64,000 nt of DNA, taken from Williamwhitmania taraxaci. Its GTDB lineage: Bacteria > Bacteroidota > Bacteroidia > Bacteroidales > Williamwhitmaniaceae. The position numbers were made by a program, and so were the translations under genes. Within the stretch, counting starts at the first letter, position 1, and each line of letters begins with the position of its first letter. The stretch spans positions 27,627 to 91,626 of the forward strand of contig NZ_FMYP01000007.1 in the NCBI RefSeq assembly GCF_900096565.1, read 5' to 3'. This document shows positions 34,598-43,007 of the stretch, piece by piece. Below the pieces are notes generated by a model. It did no database searches. It had not been told where the DNA came from and saw nothing but the letters and a program-made list of their open reading frames with translations.

Positions 34598-36478
34598 TTA
34601 CTCATTGGAGTTCTTCTGAGCTTCTTCGTCAGAACTCTTCTGTGCTTCTTTGTTTTCCAACTGTTCCTTCAAAGCAGCTAGTTCTGAAATATCGCCAAGA
34701 GTGGTTTTTTCCATGCTTGTCTTCAATTTCTTAACTGCCTTTTGGGTGTTATCAGTTTCTTTAGCCTTAACCTTCTTCTCAGTTTTCTCTTCTACCTTCT
34801 TGGTATCTTCGAAAATACGGCTGTGTGAAAGGATAATTCTCTTGGAAGCCTTGTTGAACTCAATTACCTTAAATTGAAGTTTCTCATCAATTTTAGCGGT
34901 GGTTCCGTCCTCTTTAACAAGGTGCTTTGGAGTAACAAAACCTTCAACACCATAAGCAAGCGCCACAACAGCACCCTTATCCATCGACTCAATGATGGTA
35001 CCTTCGTGAACTGAATCAACGGTGAATACAGTTTCGAAAACATCCCAAGGGTTTTCCTCAAGTTGTTTGTGGCCTAGGCTCAAGCGGCGGTTTTCCTTGT
35101 CGATTTCGAGAACAACAACCTCGATATCAGCAACAATTTGAGTAAACTCAGATGGGTGCTTAATCTTCTTGGTCCAAGAAAGATCAGAGATGTGAATAAG
35201 ACCGTCAACACCTTCTTCGATTTCGGCAAACACACCAAAGTTGGTAAAGTTGCGAACCTTAGCATTGTGGCGAGATCCTACAGGATATTTTGCTTCGATG
35301 TTCTCCCATGGATCAGCCTTCAATTGCTTAATACCGAGAGACATCTTACGATCTTGACGATCAAGGGTAAGGATAGTTGCTTCAACTGAATCACCAACCT
35401 TTAGGAACTCCTGAGCGCTGCGTAGGTGCTGGCTCCAAGACATTTCCGAAACGTGAATTAGACCTTCAACGCCAGTTGCAATTTCAACAAATGCGCCATA
35501 ATCGGCCATAACCATAACCTTACCAGTTACCTTGTCACCAACCTTAAGGTCGGCATCAAGAGCATCCCATGGATGCGGGGTAAGTTGTTTTAGACCAAGA
35601 GCGATACGCTTCTTAGCATCATCAAAGTCGAGAATAACAACGTTTAACTTCTGATCGAGCTGAACGATTTCTTCAGGATGATTTACGCGACCCCATGAAA
35701 GGTCGGTAATGTGGATAAGACCGTCTACGCCACCAAGGTCAATAAATACACCGTAGGAGGTGATATTCTTAACGGTTCCTTCAAGAACCTGACCTTTTTC
35801 AAGTTTAGCAATAATGTCTTTTTTCTGTTGCTCGAGTTCAGCCTCAATAAGAGCCTTGTGCGAAACAACAACATTCTTGAACTCTTGGTTGATTTTAACA
35901 ACCTTGAATTCCATGGTCTTACCAACAAATACATCGTAGTCGCGGATAGGCTTAACATCGATTTGTGATCCTGGAAGGAAGGCCTCAATACCAAACACAT
36001 CCACAATCATACCACCCTTAGTGCGGCATTTGATGTAACCCTTAATAACTTCGTCTTTATCAAGAGCGGAGTTAACACGATCCCATGAACGCAATGCACG
36101 GGCCTTCTTGTGAGATAGAACTAGTTGACCCTTCTTGTCCTCTTGGCTCTCAACGTAAACTTCTACCTTGTCACCTACCTTTAGTTCAGGATCGTAACGG
36201 AATTCATTTAGGGAGACAACTCCTTCAGACTTGTAACCAATGTTGACTACAACTTCCCTTTTGTTCATGGCAATAACTGTGCCATCTACAACTTCGTTTT
36301 CAGCAACGGAAGATAGGGTTTCGTCATACATGCCGAGATACTTAGCCTTATCATCGCTAGAGTATAACTCGTCTTTTTCAAAGGAATCCCAGTCGAAATT
36401 ATCGATGCTAGGCTTAAATACTTTTGCAGCTACTGCTGTGGGTTCATCCTGTGGGATGAATTCGTTTTCGTTTGTCAT
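34598..36478 (-). CDS. rpsA: 30S ribosomal protein S1
   Basis: A 626-residue S1 protein with six S1/OB repeats starting near residues 57, 140, 227, 314, 400 and 485 (for example VVDGTVIAMNKREVVVNIGYKSEGVV and GVDGLIHISDLSW). It recruits mRNA to the ribosome, which matters in Bacteroidota, where Shine-Dalgarno sequences are rare. The C-terminal 90 residues are a charged Lys/Glu tail of low complexity. It heads an operon with the STAS and rnz genes. Confidence 0.97.
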   Translation of the reverse strand: MTNENEFIPQDEPTAVAAKVFKPSIDNFDWDSFEKDELYSSDDKAKYLGMYDETLSSVAENEVVDGTVIAMNKREVVVNIGYKSEGVVSLNEFRYDPELKVGDKVEVYVESQEDKKGQLVLSHKKARALRSWDRVNSALDKDEVIKGYIKCRTKGGMIVDVFGIEAFLPGSQIDVKPIRDYDVFVGKTMEFKVVKINQEFKNVVVSHKALIEAELEQQKKDIIAKLEKGQVLEGTVKNITSYGVFIDLGGVDGLIHITDLSWGRVNHPEEIVQLDQKLNVVILDFDDAKKRIALGLKQLTPHPWDALDADLKVGDKVTGKVMVMADYGAFVEIATGVEGLIHVSEMSWSQHLRSAQEFLKVGDSVEATILTLDRQDRKMSLGIKQLKADPWENIEAKYPVGSRHNAKVRNFTNFGVFAEIEEGVDGLIHISDLSWTKKIKHPSEFTQIVADIEVVVLEIDKENRRLSLGHKQLEENPWDVFETVFTVDSVHEGTIIESMDKGAVVALAYGVEGFVTPKHLVKEDGTTAKIDEKLQFKVIEFNKASKRIILSHSRIFEDTKKVEEKTEKKVKAKETDNTQKAVKKLKTSMEKTTLGDISELAALKEQLENKEAQKSSDEEAQKNSNE

Positions 36479-36532
36479 TAACTAATTTAATCAGTTAGTG
36501 GTTGGACAATATGTATAGAAACTCTCAGTCGG

Positions 36533-36540
36533 CAAAAATA
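36533..36540 (-). promoter_or_regulatory. -7 box of rpsA
   Basis: On the minus strand the bases read TATTTTTG, about 55 bp upstream of the rpsA start, identical to the box before guaA. Confidence 0.45.
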
Positions 36541-36676
36541 AGCAATCTTAAGAAGCTTAAAAAATAAAAATGAAGAAAAATGACAGTGGGTGTTGATTTT
36601 TTGTCCGTTACACTATTTATCGCATTCAACACTGGGAAAAAGAGAAGCAATAGCACTATTTGAAGTCACATTGTAA

Positions 36677-36706
36677 TTGCAATCTTGGCGGGAAAGAGTA
36701 AATTTA
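36677..36706 (+). promoter_or_regulatory. probable promoter of the nucleotide-sugar genes
   Basis: TTG at 36677-36679, 19 bp, then TAAATTTA at 36699-36706 is one base from TAnnTTTG. It lies 47 bp before ugd. Confidence 0.45.
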
Positions 36707-36753
36707 CACCAAAATAAGACATTAACTCAAGAATCGCTAATAAGTTTTGATGT

Positions 36754-38079
36754 ATGAAGATTTCAGTTGTTGGCAGTGGTTATGTAGGACTTGTAACCGG
36801 AACCTGCTTTGCCGAAACAGGAGTAACCGTTACTTGTGTTGATATCGATCAGAAAAAGATCGCTAATTTAAAAAAGGGCATCATTCCAATCTACGAGCCT
36901 GGGTTAGACGACTTGGTAAAACGTAACGTCGAAAAAGGACGTCTATTTTTTACCACCAGCCTAAAAGATAGCCTTGTTGATGCTGACGTTTTGTTCATTG
37001 CCGTTGGCACTCCGCCAGATGAGGATGGTAGTGCCGATTTAAAATACGTGCTTGGTGTGGCAAAAGAGGTTGGGATGTATTTGGATCATTACATGGTAGT
37101 GGTTACTAAAAGTACTGTGCCTGTGGGAACTAGCCATAAAGTAAAAAAAGCACTTCAGGACGAACTGAATAAGCGTGGCATTATCCAACAATTCGATGTT
37201 GCCTCAAATCCGGAATTTTTGAAGGAAGGAAATGCCATTGAAGATTTCCTTAAACCCGATAGAATTGTTTGCGGCGTGGAGTCGGAAGAAGCAAAAATCA
37301 TGCTCGAGAAGCTATATAAGCCCTTTGTTCTAAATGGTCATCCAATTCTATTTATGGATATCCCATCTTCGGAACTTACCAAATATGCGGCAAACGCTAT
37401 GCTCGCAACTAAGATTAGCTTTATGAACGACATTGCGTCCCTCTGCGAATTGGTGGGTGCCGATGTAAACTGGGTTAGAAAAGGAATAGGCTCCGATTCC
37501 CGCATTGGGAATAAGTTTATTTATCCCGGTGCCGGTTACGGCGGTAGTTGCTTCCCAAAAGATGTTAAGGCGATCATCAGAACTTCCGACGAGTACGGAC
37601 ACTCCTTAAAGATTCTTAAATCGGTAGAAGAGGTCAACGATAAGCAAAAAGAGGTGCTCTTTCACAAAATCAACAAGCACTTCAACGGCAACCTAAAAGG
37701 AAAGAAGATAGCTATTTGGGGCTTATCCTTCAAACCTAATACCGACGATATGCGCGAGGCTCCAGCCTTGGTTATCATCAAGATGCTTCTGGAGGCAGGT
37801 GCCACAGTAAGAGTATACGATCCTGTGGCGATGCAGGAGTCGGTTCACCGCATTGGAAATATAGTAGAATATGCCACGGATGCGTACGACGCAACTATCG
37901 ATGCCGATGCCCTACTGCTGGTTACCGAATGGTCCGAATTTAGAATGCTCAACTTTCCTATGCTCAAAAAACTAATGAGAGGCCATGTGATTGTTGATGG
38001 ACGAAACATTTATGAACCGGAAGAGATGAAGAGTAACGGATTCGTTTATTACTGTATCGGACGAAAGCCTAATGCTTAA
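36754..38079 (+). CDS. ugd: UDP-glucose 6-dehydrogenase
   Basis: A 441-residue NAD-dependent enzyme that oxidises UDP-glucose to UDP-glucuronate. The Rossmann motif is VGSGYVGLVTG at residues 5-15. The catalytic Cys is in GAGYGGSCFPKD near residue 266. The C-terminal UDP-binding domain has WGLSFKPNTDDMREAP. It feeds directly into the UDP-xylose synthase encoded next and so supplies sugars for envelope polysaccharide. Gap to the next gene is 145 bp. Confidence 0.96.
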   Translation: MKISVVGSGYVGLVTGTCFAETGVTVTCVDIDQKKIANLKKGIIPIYEPGLDDLVKRNVEKGRLFFTTSLKDSLVDADVLFIAVGTPPDEDGSADLKYVLGVAKEVGMYLDHYMVVVTKSTVPVGTSHKVKKALQDELNKRGIIQQFDVASNPEFLKEGNAIEDFLKPDRIVCGVESEEAKIMLEKLYKPFVLNGHPILFMDIPSSELTKYAANAMLATKISFMNDIASLCELVGADVNWVRKGIGSDSRIGNKFIYPGAGYGGSCFPKDVKAIIRTSDEYGHSLKILKSVEEVNDKQKEVLFHKINKHFNGNLKGKKIAIWGLSFKPNTDDMREAPALVIIKMLLEAGATVRVYDPVAMQESVHRIGNIVEYATDAYDATIDADALLLVTEWSEFRMLNFPMLKKLMRGHVIVDGRNIYEPEEMKSNGFVYYCIGRKPNA

Positions 38080-38224
38080 GCATGGTAAATCCCCGGAGTG
38101 GGAAAACTGACCGGAATAATAATTGTATTGTGTATTGGATTAAAAGCGTAGCTATATGTATCTTGTAAAAGAAAAGACAAAGAGCATAGTTACCTTATTT
38201 GAATTATTATAGAACTTATTGAGG

Positions 38225-39166
38225 ATGAAGAGAATTTTAGTTACCGGAGGCGCTGGATTTATTGGTTCACACCTTTGCGAGCGGTTGCTCAATGAAGACA
38301 ACGAAGTGATTTGCTTGGACAACTTTTTCACAGGCTCTAAGCAAAACATTATCCATCTGTTAGACAACCCCTACTTTGAGTTAGTTCGGCACGATATTAC
38401 CACCCCTTATGTGGTAGAGGTAGATGAGATCTACAACCTTGCCTGCCCTGCCTCTCCGGTTCACTACCAGTACAACGCCATCAAAACCGTTAAGACTTCG
38501 GTGATGGGTGCCATCAATGTTCTTGGCCTCGCAAAGAGGTTGCGCGCAAAAGTTTTACAGGCATCTACGAGCGAAGTGTATGGCGATCCAAATGTTCACC
38601 CTCAGAAGGAAGACTACTGGGGGAATGTAAATCCAATTGGACCACGATCATGCTACGATGAAGGTAAGCGCTGCGCAGAGACTCTGTTCATGAATTACAA
38701 CCTACAGAATGATGTAAAAATAAAAATCATCCGAATATTCAACACCTATGGACCAAGGATGCATCCCAATGATGGCAGAGTGGTATCAAACTTTATTGTG
38801 CAGGCCTTAAATGGTCAAGACATTACCATCTATGGAGAAGGAAAGCAAACACGGAGTTTCCAATACGTCGATGATTTACTTGAGGGAATGATTCGAATGA
38901 TGGCCACCAAGGATAGTTTTACCGGGCCGGTTAATATTGGTAACCCGGTGGAGTTTTCCATGCTCGAGTTAGCCGAAATGGTTCTTAAACTCACCCACTC
39001 AAAATCAAAGTTAACGTTTAAGCCACTTCCTCAAGACGATCCGACCCAACGACGCCCCGATATTACCCTAGCAAAGAATGAGTTGGATGGATGGGAGCCA
39101 AAAATTCCATTGGAGGAAGGTCTCGAGAAAACTATCTTCTACTTTAAAAATCTGCTGAACAAGTAG
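38225..39166 (+). CDS. UDP-glucuronate decarboxylase (UDP-xylose synthase)
   Basis: A 313-residue extended SDR that turns UDP-glucuronate into UDP-xylose. The NAD motif is [10 protein letters not shown] at 7-16, with the SDR catalytic residues in STSEVYGDP and [11 protein letters not shown] (Tyr and Lys). It is the natural next step after ugd. The start is the ATG at 38225 (GAGG just before it); a TTG two codons earlier is unlikely. The stop is followed by four more in-frame stop codons. Confidence 0.94.
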   Translation: MKRILVTGGAGFIGSHLCERLLNEDNEVICLDNFFTGSKQNIIHLLDNPYFELVRHDITTPYVVEVDEIYNLACPASPVHYQYNAIKTVKTSVMGAINVLGLAKRLRAKVLQASTSEVYGDPNVHPQKEDYWGNVNPIGPRSCYDEGKRCAETLFMNYNLQNDVKIKIIRIFNTYGPRMHPNDGRVVSNFIVQALNGQDITIYGEGKQTRSFQYVDDLLEGMIRMMATKDSFTGPVNIGNPVEFSMLELAEMVLKLTHSKSKLTFKPLPQDDPTQRRPDITLAKNELDGWEPKIPLEEGLEKTIFYFKNLLNK

Positions 39167-39235
39167 TAATAGTAGTAGTATAAATACGAAACAACCAATA
39201 TTTAAGCACTTCGGCTTAAGCAACAACTGGAGAAA

Positions 39236-39793
39236 ATGGAAATTACTAAAACGGGCATTTCAGACCTACTGATTATTACTCCTAAGGTATTTGAAGATTC
39301 CAGAGGCTATTTTTTTGAATCCTACAACTCCGATGCGTTTGAGCATGCTGGAGTAGACCATATTTGGGTTCAAGACAACCAATCTAAATCGGAATACGGA
39401 GTAATACGTGGGTTGCACTACCAGTTGGCACCTTTTTCACAATCGAAATTGGTGCGGGTTATTTCCGGAAATATTCTCGATGTGGCCGTCGATATTAGAA
39501 AAGGGAGTCCGACATTTGGTCAACATTTTTCGGTTGAACTTTCGGACAAAAACAGAAAACAACTCCTTGTTCCTAAGGGATTTGCACACGGGTTCTCCGT
39601 TTTGAGCGACCATGCCATTGTGCTCTACAAATGCGACACACTCTACAACCATCAGGCAGAAAGAGGGATTATGTATAACGACCCAAAACTTGCTATCGAT
39701 TGGCAAATCCCTTTGGATAAAACTTTAGTTTCGGCGAAGGATAAGGTACATCCAACCTTTATGAATGCCGAGTTGAACTTTGTTTTTTCCTAG
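39236..39793 (+). CDS. rfbC: dTDP-4-dehydrorhamnose 3,5-epimerase
   Basis: A 185-residue cupin-fold epimerase in dTDP-L-rhamnose synthesis. Family motifs are DSRGYFFESY near 20-29, the catalytic His in IRGLHYQ near 59-65, DVAVDIRKGSPTFG, and VPKGFAHGFSVLSD. It is followed 77 bp later by rfbD. The rfbA and rfbB genes are not in the window and must lie elsewhere if the pathway is complete. Confidence 0.95.
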   Translation: MEITKTGISDLLIITPKVFEDSRGYFFESYNSDAFEHAGVDHIWVQDNQSKSEYGVIRGLHYQLAPFSQSKLVRVISGNILDVAVDIRKGSPTFGQHFSVELSDKNRKQLLVPKGFAHGFSVLSDHAIVLYKCDTLYNHQAERGIMYNDPKLAIDWQIPLDKTLVSAKDKVHPTFMNAELNFVFS

Positions 39794-39870
39794 GAATAGA
39801 GACCTTTTCTTCCCGACATCTTACATTAGTGTGAAATTAAAATACGAGAAATAGAACAAACTCATTCAAT

Positions 39871-40743
39871 ATGAAGATACTAGTAACTGGTGGTAATGGT
39901 CAACTTGGTACAGAACTAAGAAATCTTGCAGGACTTTACCCTGAATTGGAATTCATATTTACCGATATACAGGAACTTGATATTACAAATCAGGATCAGG
40001 TTGAACCTTACCTCAAGGATATCAAACCAAACTGGATTCTCAATTGTGCTGCATACACCGCGGTAGATAAAGCCGAATTGGAACGTGCGATAGCGATGAA
40101 GGTGAACTGCGATGCACCTACACTTCTTGCAACCCTAGGCCGAGAGTTGGGTATAGGAATGATGCATGTTTCTACCGATTATGTTTTTGATGGAACAAAC
40201 CACCTTCCCTACAAAGAGTTTGACCAAGTAAACCCCCAAAGCGCATACGGAGAAAGCAAGCTAAAGGGTGAAGTGGAAGTTTTAAGAAACAGAGGTATTG
40301 TAATCCGAACCTCGTGGCTCTATTCCGCATACGGCAACAACTTTGTAAAAACAATGCTCCGATTAGGCAAAGAAAAAGAGAGCATCGGGGTTATTTTCGA
40401 CCAGATTGGAACCCCCACTTGGGCCCACGACTTAGCGAAGGCAATGATTTCGATGGTTATAAAAATCGGCATAAAAACCGATTCATACTCGGGTATATAC
40501 CACTTTTCGAATGAGGGTGTTTGCAGCTGGTATGACTTCTCTCGAAAAATAATGCAACTCTCGGGCAGTCCATGCCAAGTAAACCCAATCGAAACAGCCG
40601 ATTATCCCCTACCGGCTCCACGACCAGCCTACAGTGTTCTGAACAAGAAAAAAATCAAGGAGACCTTCAAAATAGAGATACCACACTGGGAGCAAAGTTT
40701 GATAAAATGCCTTAACTTGCTACTGAAAGATAAAAAGATATAG
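39871..40743 (+). CDS. rfbD: dTDP-4-dehydrorhamnose reductase
   Basis: A 290-residue SDR that makes dTDP-L-rhamnose in the last step of the pathway. The nucleotide motif is VTGGNGQLGTEL at 5-16. The STDYVFDG segment and the catalytic YGESKLKGE (Tyr and Lys) are clear. The stop is only 2 bp from the start codon of the following mutase, so the two are translated from one message. Confidence 0.96.
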   Translation: MKILVTGGNGQLGTELRNLAGLYPELEFIFTDIQELDITNQDQVEPYLKDIKPNWILNCAAYTAVDKAELERAIAMKVNCDAPTLLATLGRELGIGMMHVSTDYVFDGTNHLPYKEFDQVNPQSAYGESKLKGEVEVLRNRGIVIRTSWLYSAYGNNFVKTMLRLGKEKESIGVIFDQIGTPTWAHDLAKAMISMVIKIGIKTDSYSGIYHFSNEGVCSWYDFSRKIMQLSGSPCQVNPIETADYPLPAPRPAYSVLNKKKIKETFKIEIPHWEQSLIKCLNLLLKDKKI

Positions 40744-40745
40744 CC

Positions 40746-42485
40746 ATGGAAAATAGCCTACAAAATTTGGTAAACGAAAGAGCCAACCTTTGGCTTTCGG
40801 ACTCATTTGACAAGGAAACCCGCAATCAGGTTAAGTTTTTGATGGAAAATGATGCCAAAGAGTTAATGGAATCGTTTTACACGCAGCTGGAATTTGGCAC
40901 AGGTGGGTTGCGCGGTATTATGGGTGTTGGCACCAACCGAATGAACATATACACCCTCGGTATGGCCACCCAAGGTCTATCTAACTACCTGAAGAAACAG
41001 TTTAGCCATTTACCAGAGATTCGAGTGGCAATAGCACACGATACACGCATAAATAGCAGGCTATTTGCCGAAACTACCGCCAAAATATTTTCGGCAAATG
41101 GATTTAGTGTTTACCTCTTTGAAGGTCCGCGTCCAACACCGGAGTTGAGCTATGCAATTCGCAAGTTGGATTGTCAAAGCGGCATTGTTATTACAGCGTC
41201 GCACAATCCAAAGGAGTATAATGGATATAAAGTATACTGGGAAGATGGCGGCCAAATTATTGCGCCACACGATACCAATATAATTAAAGAGGTAAATAGC
41301 ATTACCTCCATTGATCAGATTAAATTTCAAGGAAAGTTGGAGAATATACGGTCGCTCGACTCAAAATTCGACGACATCTATATCGGTTCGCTTAAGGAGC
41401 TTTCGATCAATCCGGCAATTATTGCCAGCCAGAGCGACCTTAAGATTGTTTACACCCCCATTCACGGAACCGGAAAAGATTTGGTTCCAAAAACGCTTGC
41501 TGAATTTGGATTTCGCAATGTAAATCGAGTAAGTGAACAGGATTTCTTCGATGGAAATTTTCCAACGGTAATCTCTCCTAATCCTGAGGAACCGGCAGCG
41601 CTAGCATTAGCACTAAAAAAAGCGGATGAAATAGGTGCCGATATCGTGTTGGCAACCGATCCCGATGCCGATCGCGTTGGTCTTGCAATTAGGGATAATC
41701 ATGGGAAAATGATCCTGTTAAATGGGAACCAAACAGCCTCCCTCCTTTTCTACTACATTCTATCCCAAACAAAAGGAAAAGGCAAACTCACTGGCAAGGA
41801 ATTCACAGTAAAAACTATTGTAACAACAGACTTGCTTTCGACCATCTCCAACCACTTTGGTGTGGAATGTATTGAAGTATTAACTGGATTCAAATATATT
41901 GCCAACATTATTAAGGAAAATGAGGGCAAAAAGAAGTTTATCGTTGGGGGCGAAGAGAGCTATGGATACTTAGTTGGCGATATGGTACGCGATAAAGATG
42001 CCGTAATAGCTTGCGCCTTGATTTCAGAAACGGCTGCATGGGCCAAGAGTAAAGGTATTACCCTATATGATCTCCTTCTGAAAATATATAGCGAGTTTGG
42101 ACTGTATCGTGAAAAGTTAGTATCCATTACCAAGAAGGGAAAGGAAGGAAAGGAGGAGATTGCCTCGATGATGAAACGGTTTAGACAGGCACCTCCCGAA
42201 ACCATTGATGGAAGCAACGTTATGCTTATCCACGATTACGAAAAGCAGAGCACCTACGATTTAATTTCCCAATTGCGATACTCAATTGCCCTACCCAAGT
42301 CGGATGTCTTGCAATTAATCGTCCAAGATGGGACTAAGATATCAATCCGTCCCTCCGGAACAGAACCCAAGATTAAACTCTACTTTGGGGTTAAAGGAAA
42401 CCTCTCCTCCATCGCTGATTTTGAGATGGAGTGGAACAAATTGGATCAGAAGGTTGAGAGAATAATAAAAGAGTTGAATCTTTAA
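40746..42485 (+). CDS. phosphoglucomutase/phosphomannomutase family protein
   Basis: A 579-residue alpha-D-phosphohexomutase interconverting hexose 1- and 6-phosphates. The phosphoserine loop is [13 protein letters not shown] near 150, the metal loop is DPDADRVG near 304, the sugar loop is [12 protein letters not shown] near 402, and the phosphate-binding loop is RPSGTEPK near 537. The length is that of the long PgcA-type mutases. It supplies glucose 1-phosphate for the sugar nucleotides made by its neighbours. Confidence 0.95.
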   Translation: MENSLQNLVNERANLWLSDSFDKETRNQVKFLMENDAKELMESFYTQLEFGTGGLRGIMGVGTNRMNIYTLGMATQGLSNYLKKQFSHLPEIRVAIAHDTRINSRLFAETTAKIFSANGFSVYLFEGPRPTPELSYAIRKLDCQSGIVITASHNPKEYNGYKVYWEDGGQIIAPHDTNIIKEVNSITSIDQIKFQGKLENIRSLDSKFDDIYIGSLKELSINPAIIASQSDLKIVYTPIHGTGKDLVPKTLAEFGFRNVNRVSEQDFFDGNFPTVISPNPEEPAALALALKKADEIGADIVLATDPDADRVGLAIRDNHGKMILLNGNQTASLLFYYILSQTKGKGKLTGKEFTVKTIVTTDLLSTISNHFGVECIEVLTGFKYIANIIKENEGKKKFIVGGEESYGYLVGDMVRDKDAVIACALISETAAWAKSKGITLYDLLLKIYSEFGLYREKLVSITKKGKEGKEEIASMMKRFRQAPPETIDGSNVMLIHDYEKQSTYDLISQLRYSIALPKSDVLQLIVQDGTKISIRPSGTEPKIKLYFGVKGNLSSIADFEMEWNKLDQKVERIIKELNL

Positions 42486-42499
42486 TAGCTAGTCCATCG

Positions 42500-42916
42500 A
42501 TGAAGAGTTATAGAAAAGAACTCTGGTTTGAAACAAAAACCAGGCGTGAGTTCATTAACATAACGCCTACTCTTGAGCAATGCTTGGAAGAGAGTGGTAT
42601 TCAGGAAGGATTATTCCTGTGTAATGCCATGCACATAACCTCAAGCATTTTCATCAATGATGACGAAAGCGGGCTCCATCACGACATGGAGATTTGGTTG
42701 GAAAAATTGGCGCCGGAAAAACCACATACCCAATATAAGCACAACGGCTTCGAAGATAATGCCGATGCTCACCTTAAGCGATCGGTCATGGGCCGAGAAG
42801 TAGTAATTGCCATTACAGAGGGGCGGTTCGATTTTGGACCGTGGGAGCAAGTATTCTATGCCGAATTTGATGGTAAACGAAAAAAACGAGTGCTGGTTAA
42901 GATTATTGGAGAATAG
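42500..42916 (+). CDS. YjbQ family protein (UPF0047)
   Basis: A 138-residue member of the YjbQ/UPF0047 family, sometimes annotated as a secondary thiamine-phosphate synthase. The conserved pattern is seen in [32 protein letters not shown] (in parts), then [35 protein letters not shown]. Several conserved His and Glu suggest a metal site. The physiological role is not settled. It lies 14 bp after the mutase and ends at a strong terminator. Confidence 0.9.
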   Translation: MKSYRKELWFETKTRREFINITPTLEQCLEESGIQEGLFLCNAMHITSSIFINDDESGLHHDMEIWLEKLAPEKPHTQYKHNGFEDNADAHLKRSVMGREVVIAITEGRFDFGPWEQVFYAEFDGKRKKRVLVKIIGE

Positions 42917-42949
42917 TATTTCAGAGTTCTCCATTGAGATTTTACACAA

Positions 42950-42992
42950 AAAAGCAAAGGGTTGATTCAGTGAATCAACCCTTTGCCTTTTT
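42950..42992. terminator. bidirectional terminator between yjbQ-like and C10 protease genes
   Basis: GCAAAGGGTTGATTCA and its reverse complement occupy 42954-42986 as a 16-bp stem with almost no loop, with A's before and T's after. Confidence 0.93.
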
Positions 42993-43007
42993 ATACTATG
43001 TCAGAAG

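Noticed and set aside
39236..40743. Complete rhamnose (rfbABCD) operon
   Set aside because: Only rfbC and rfbD are present; neighbouring genes encode other sugar enzymes.
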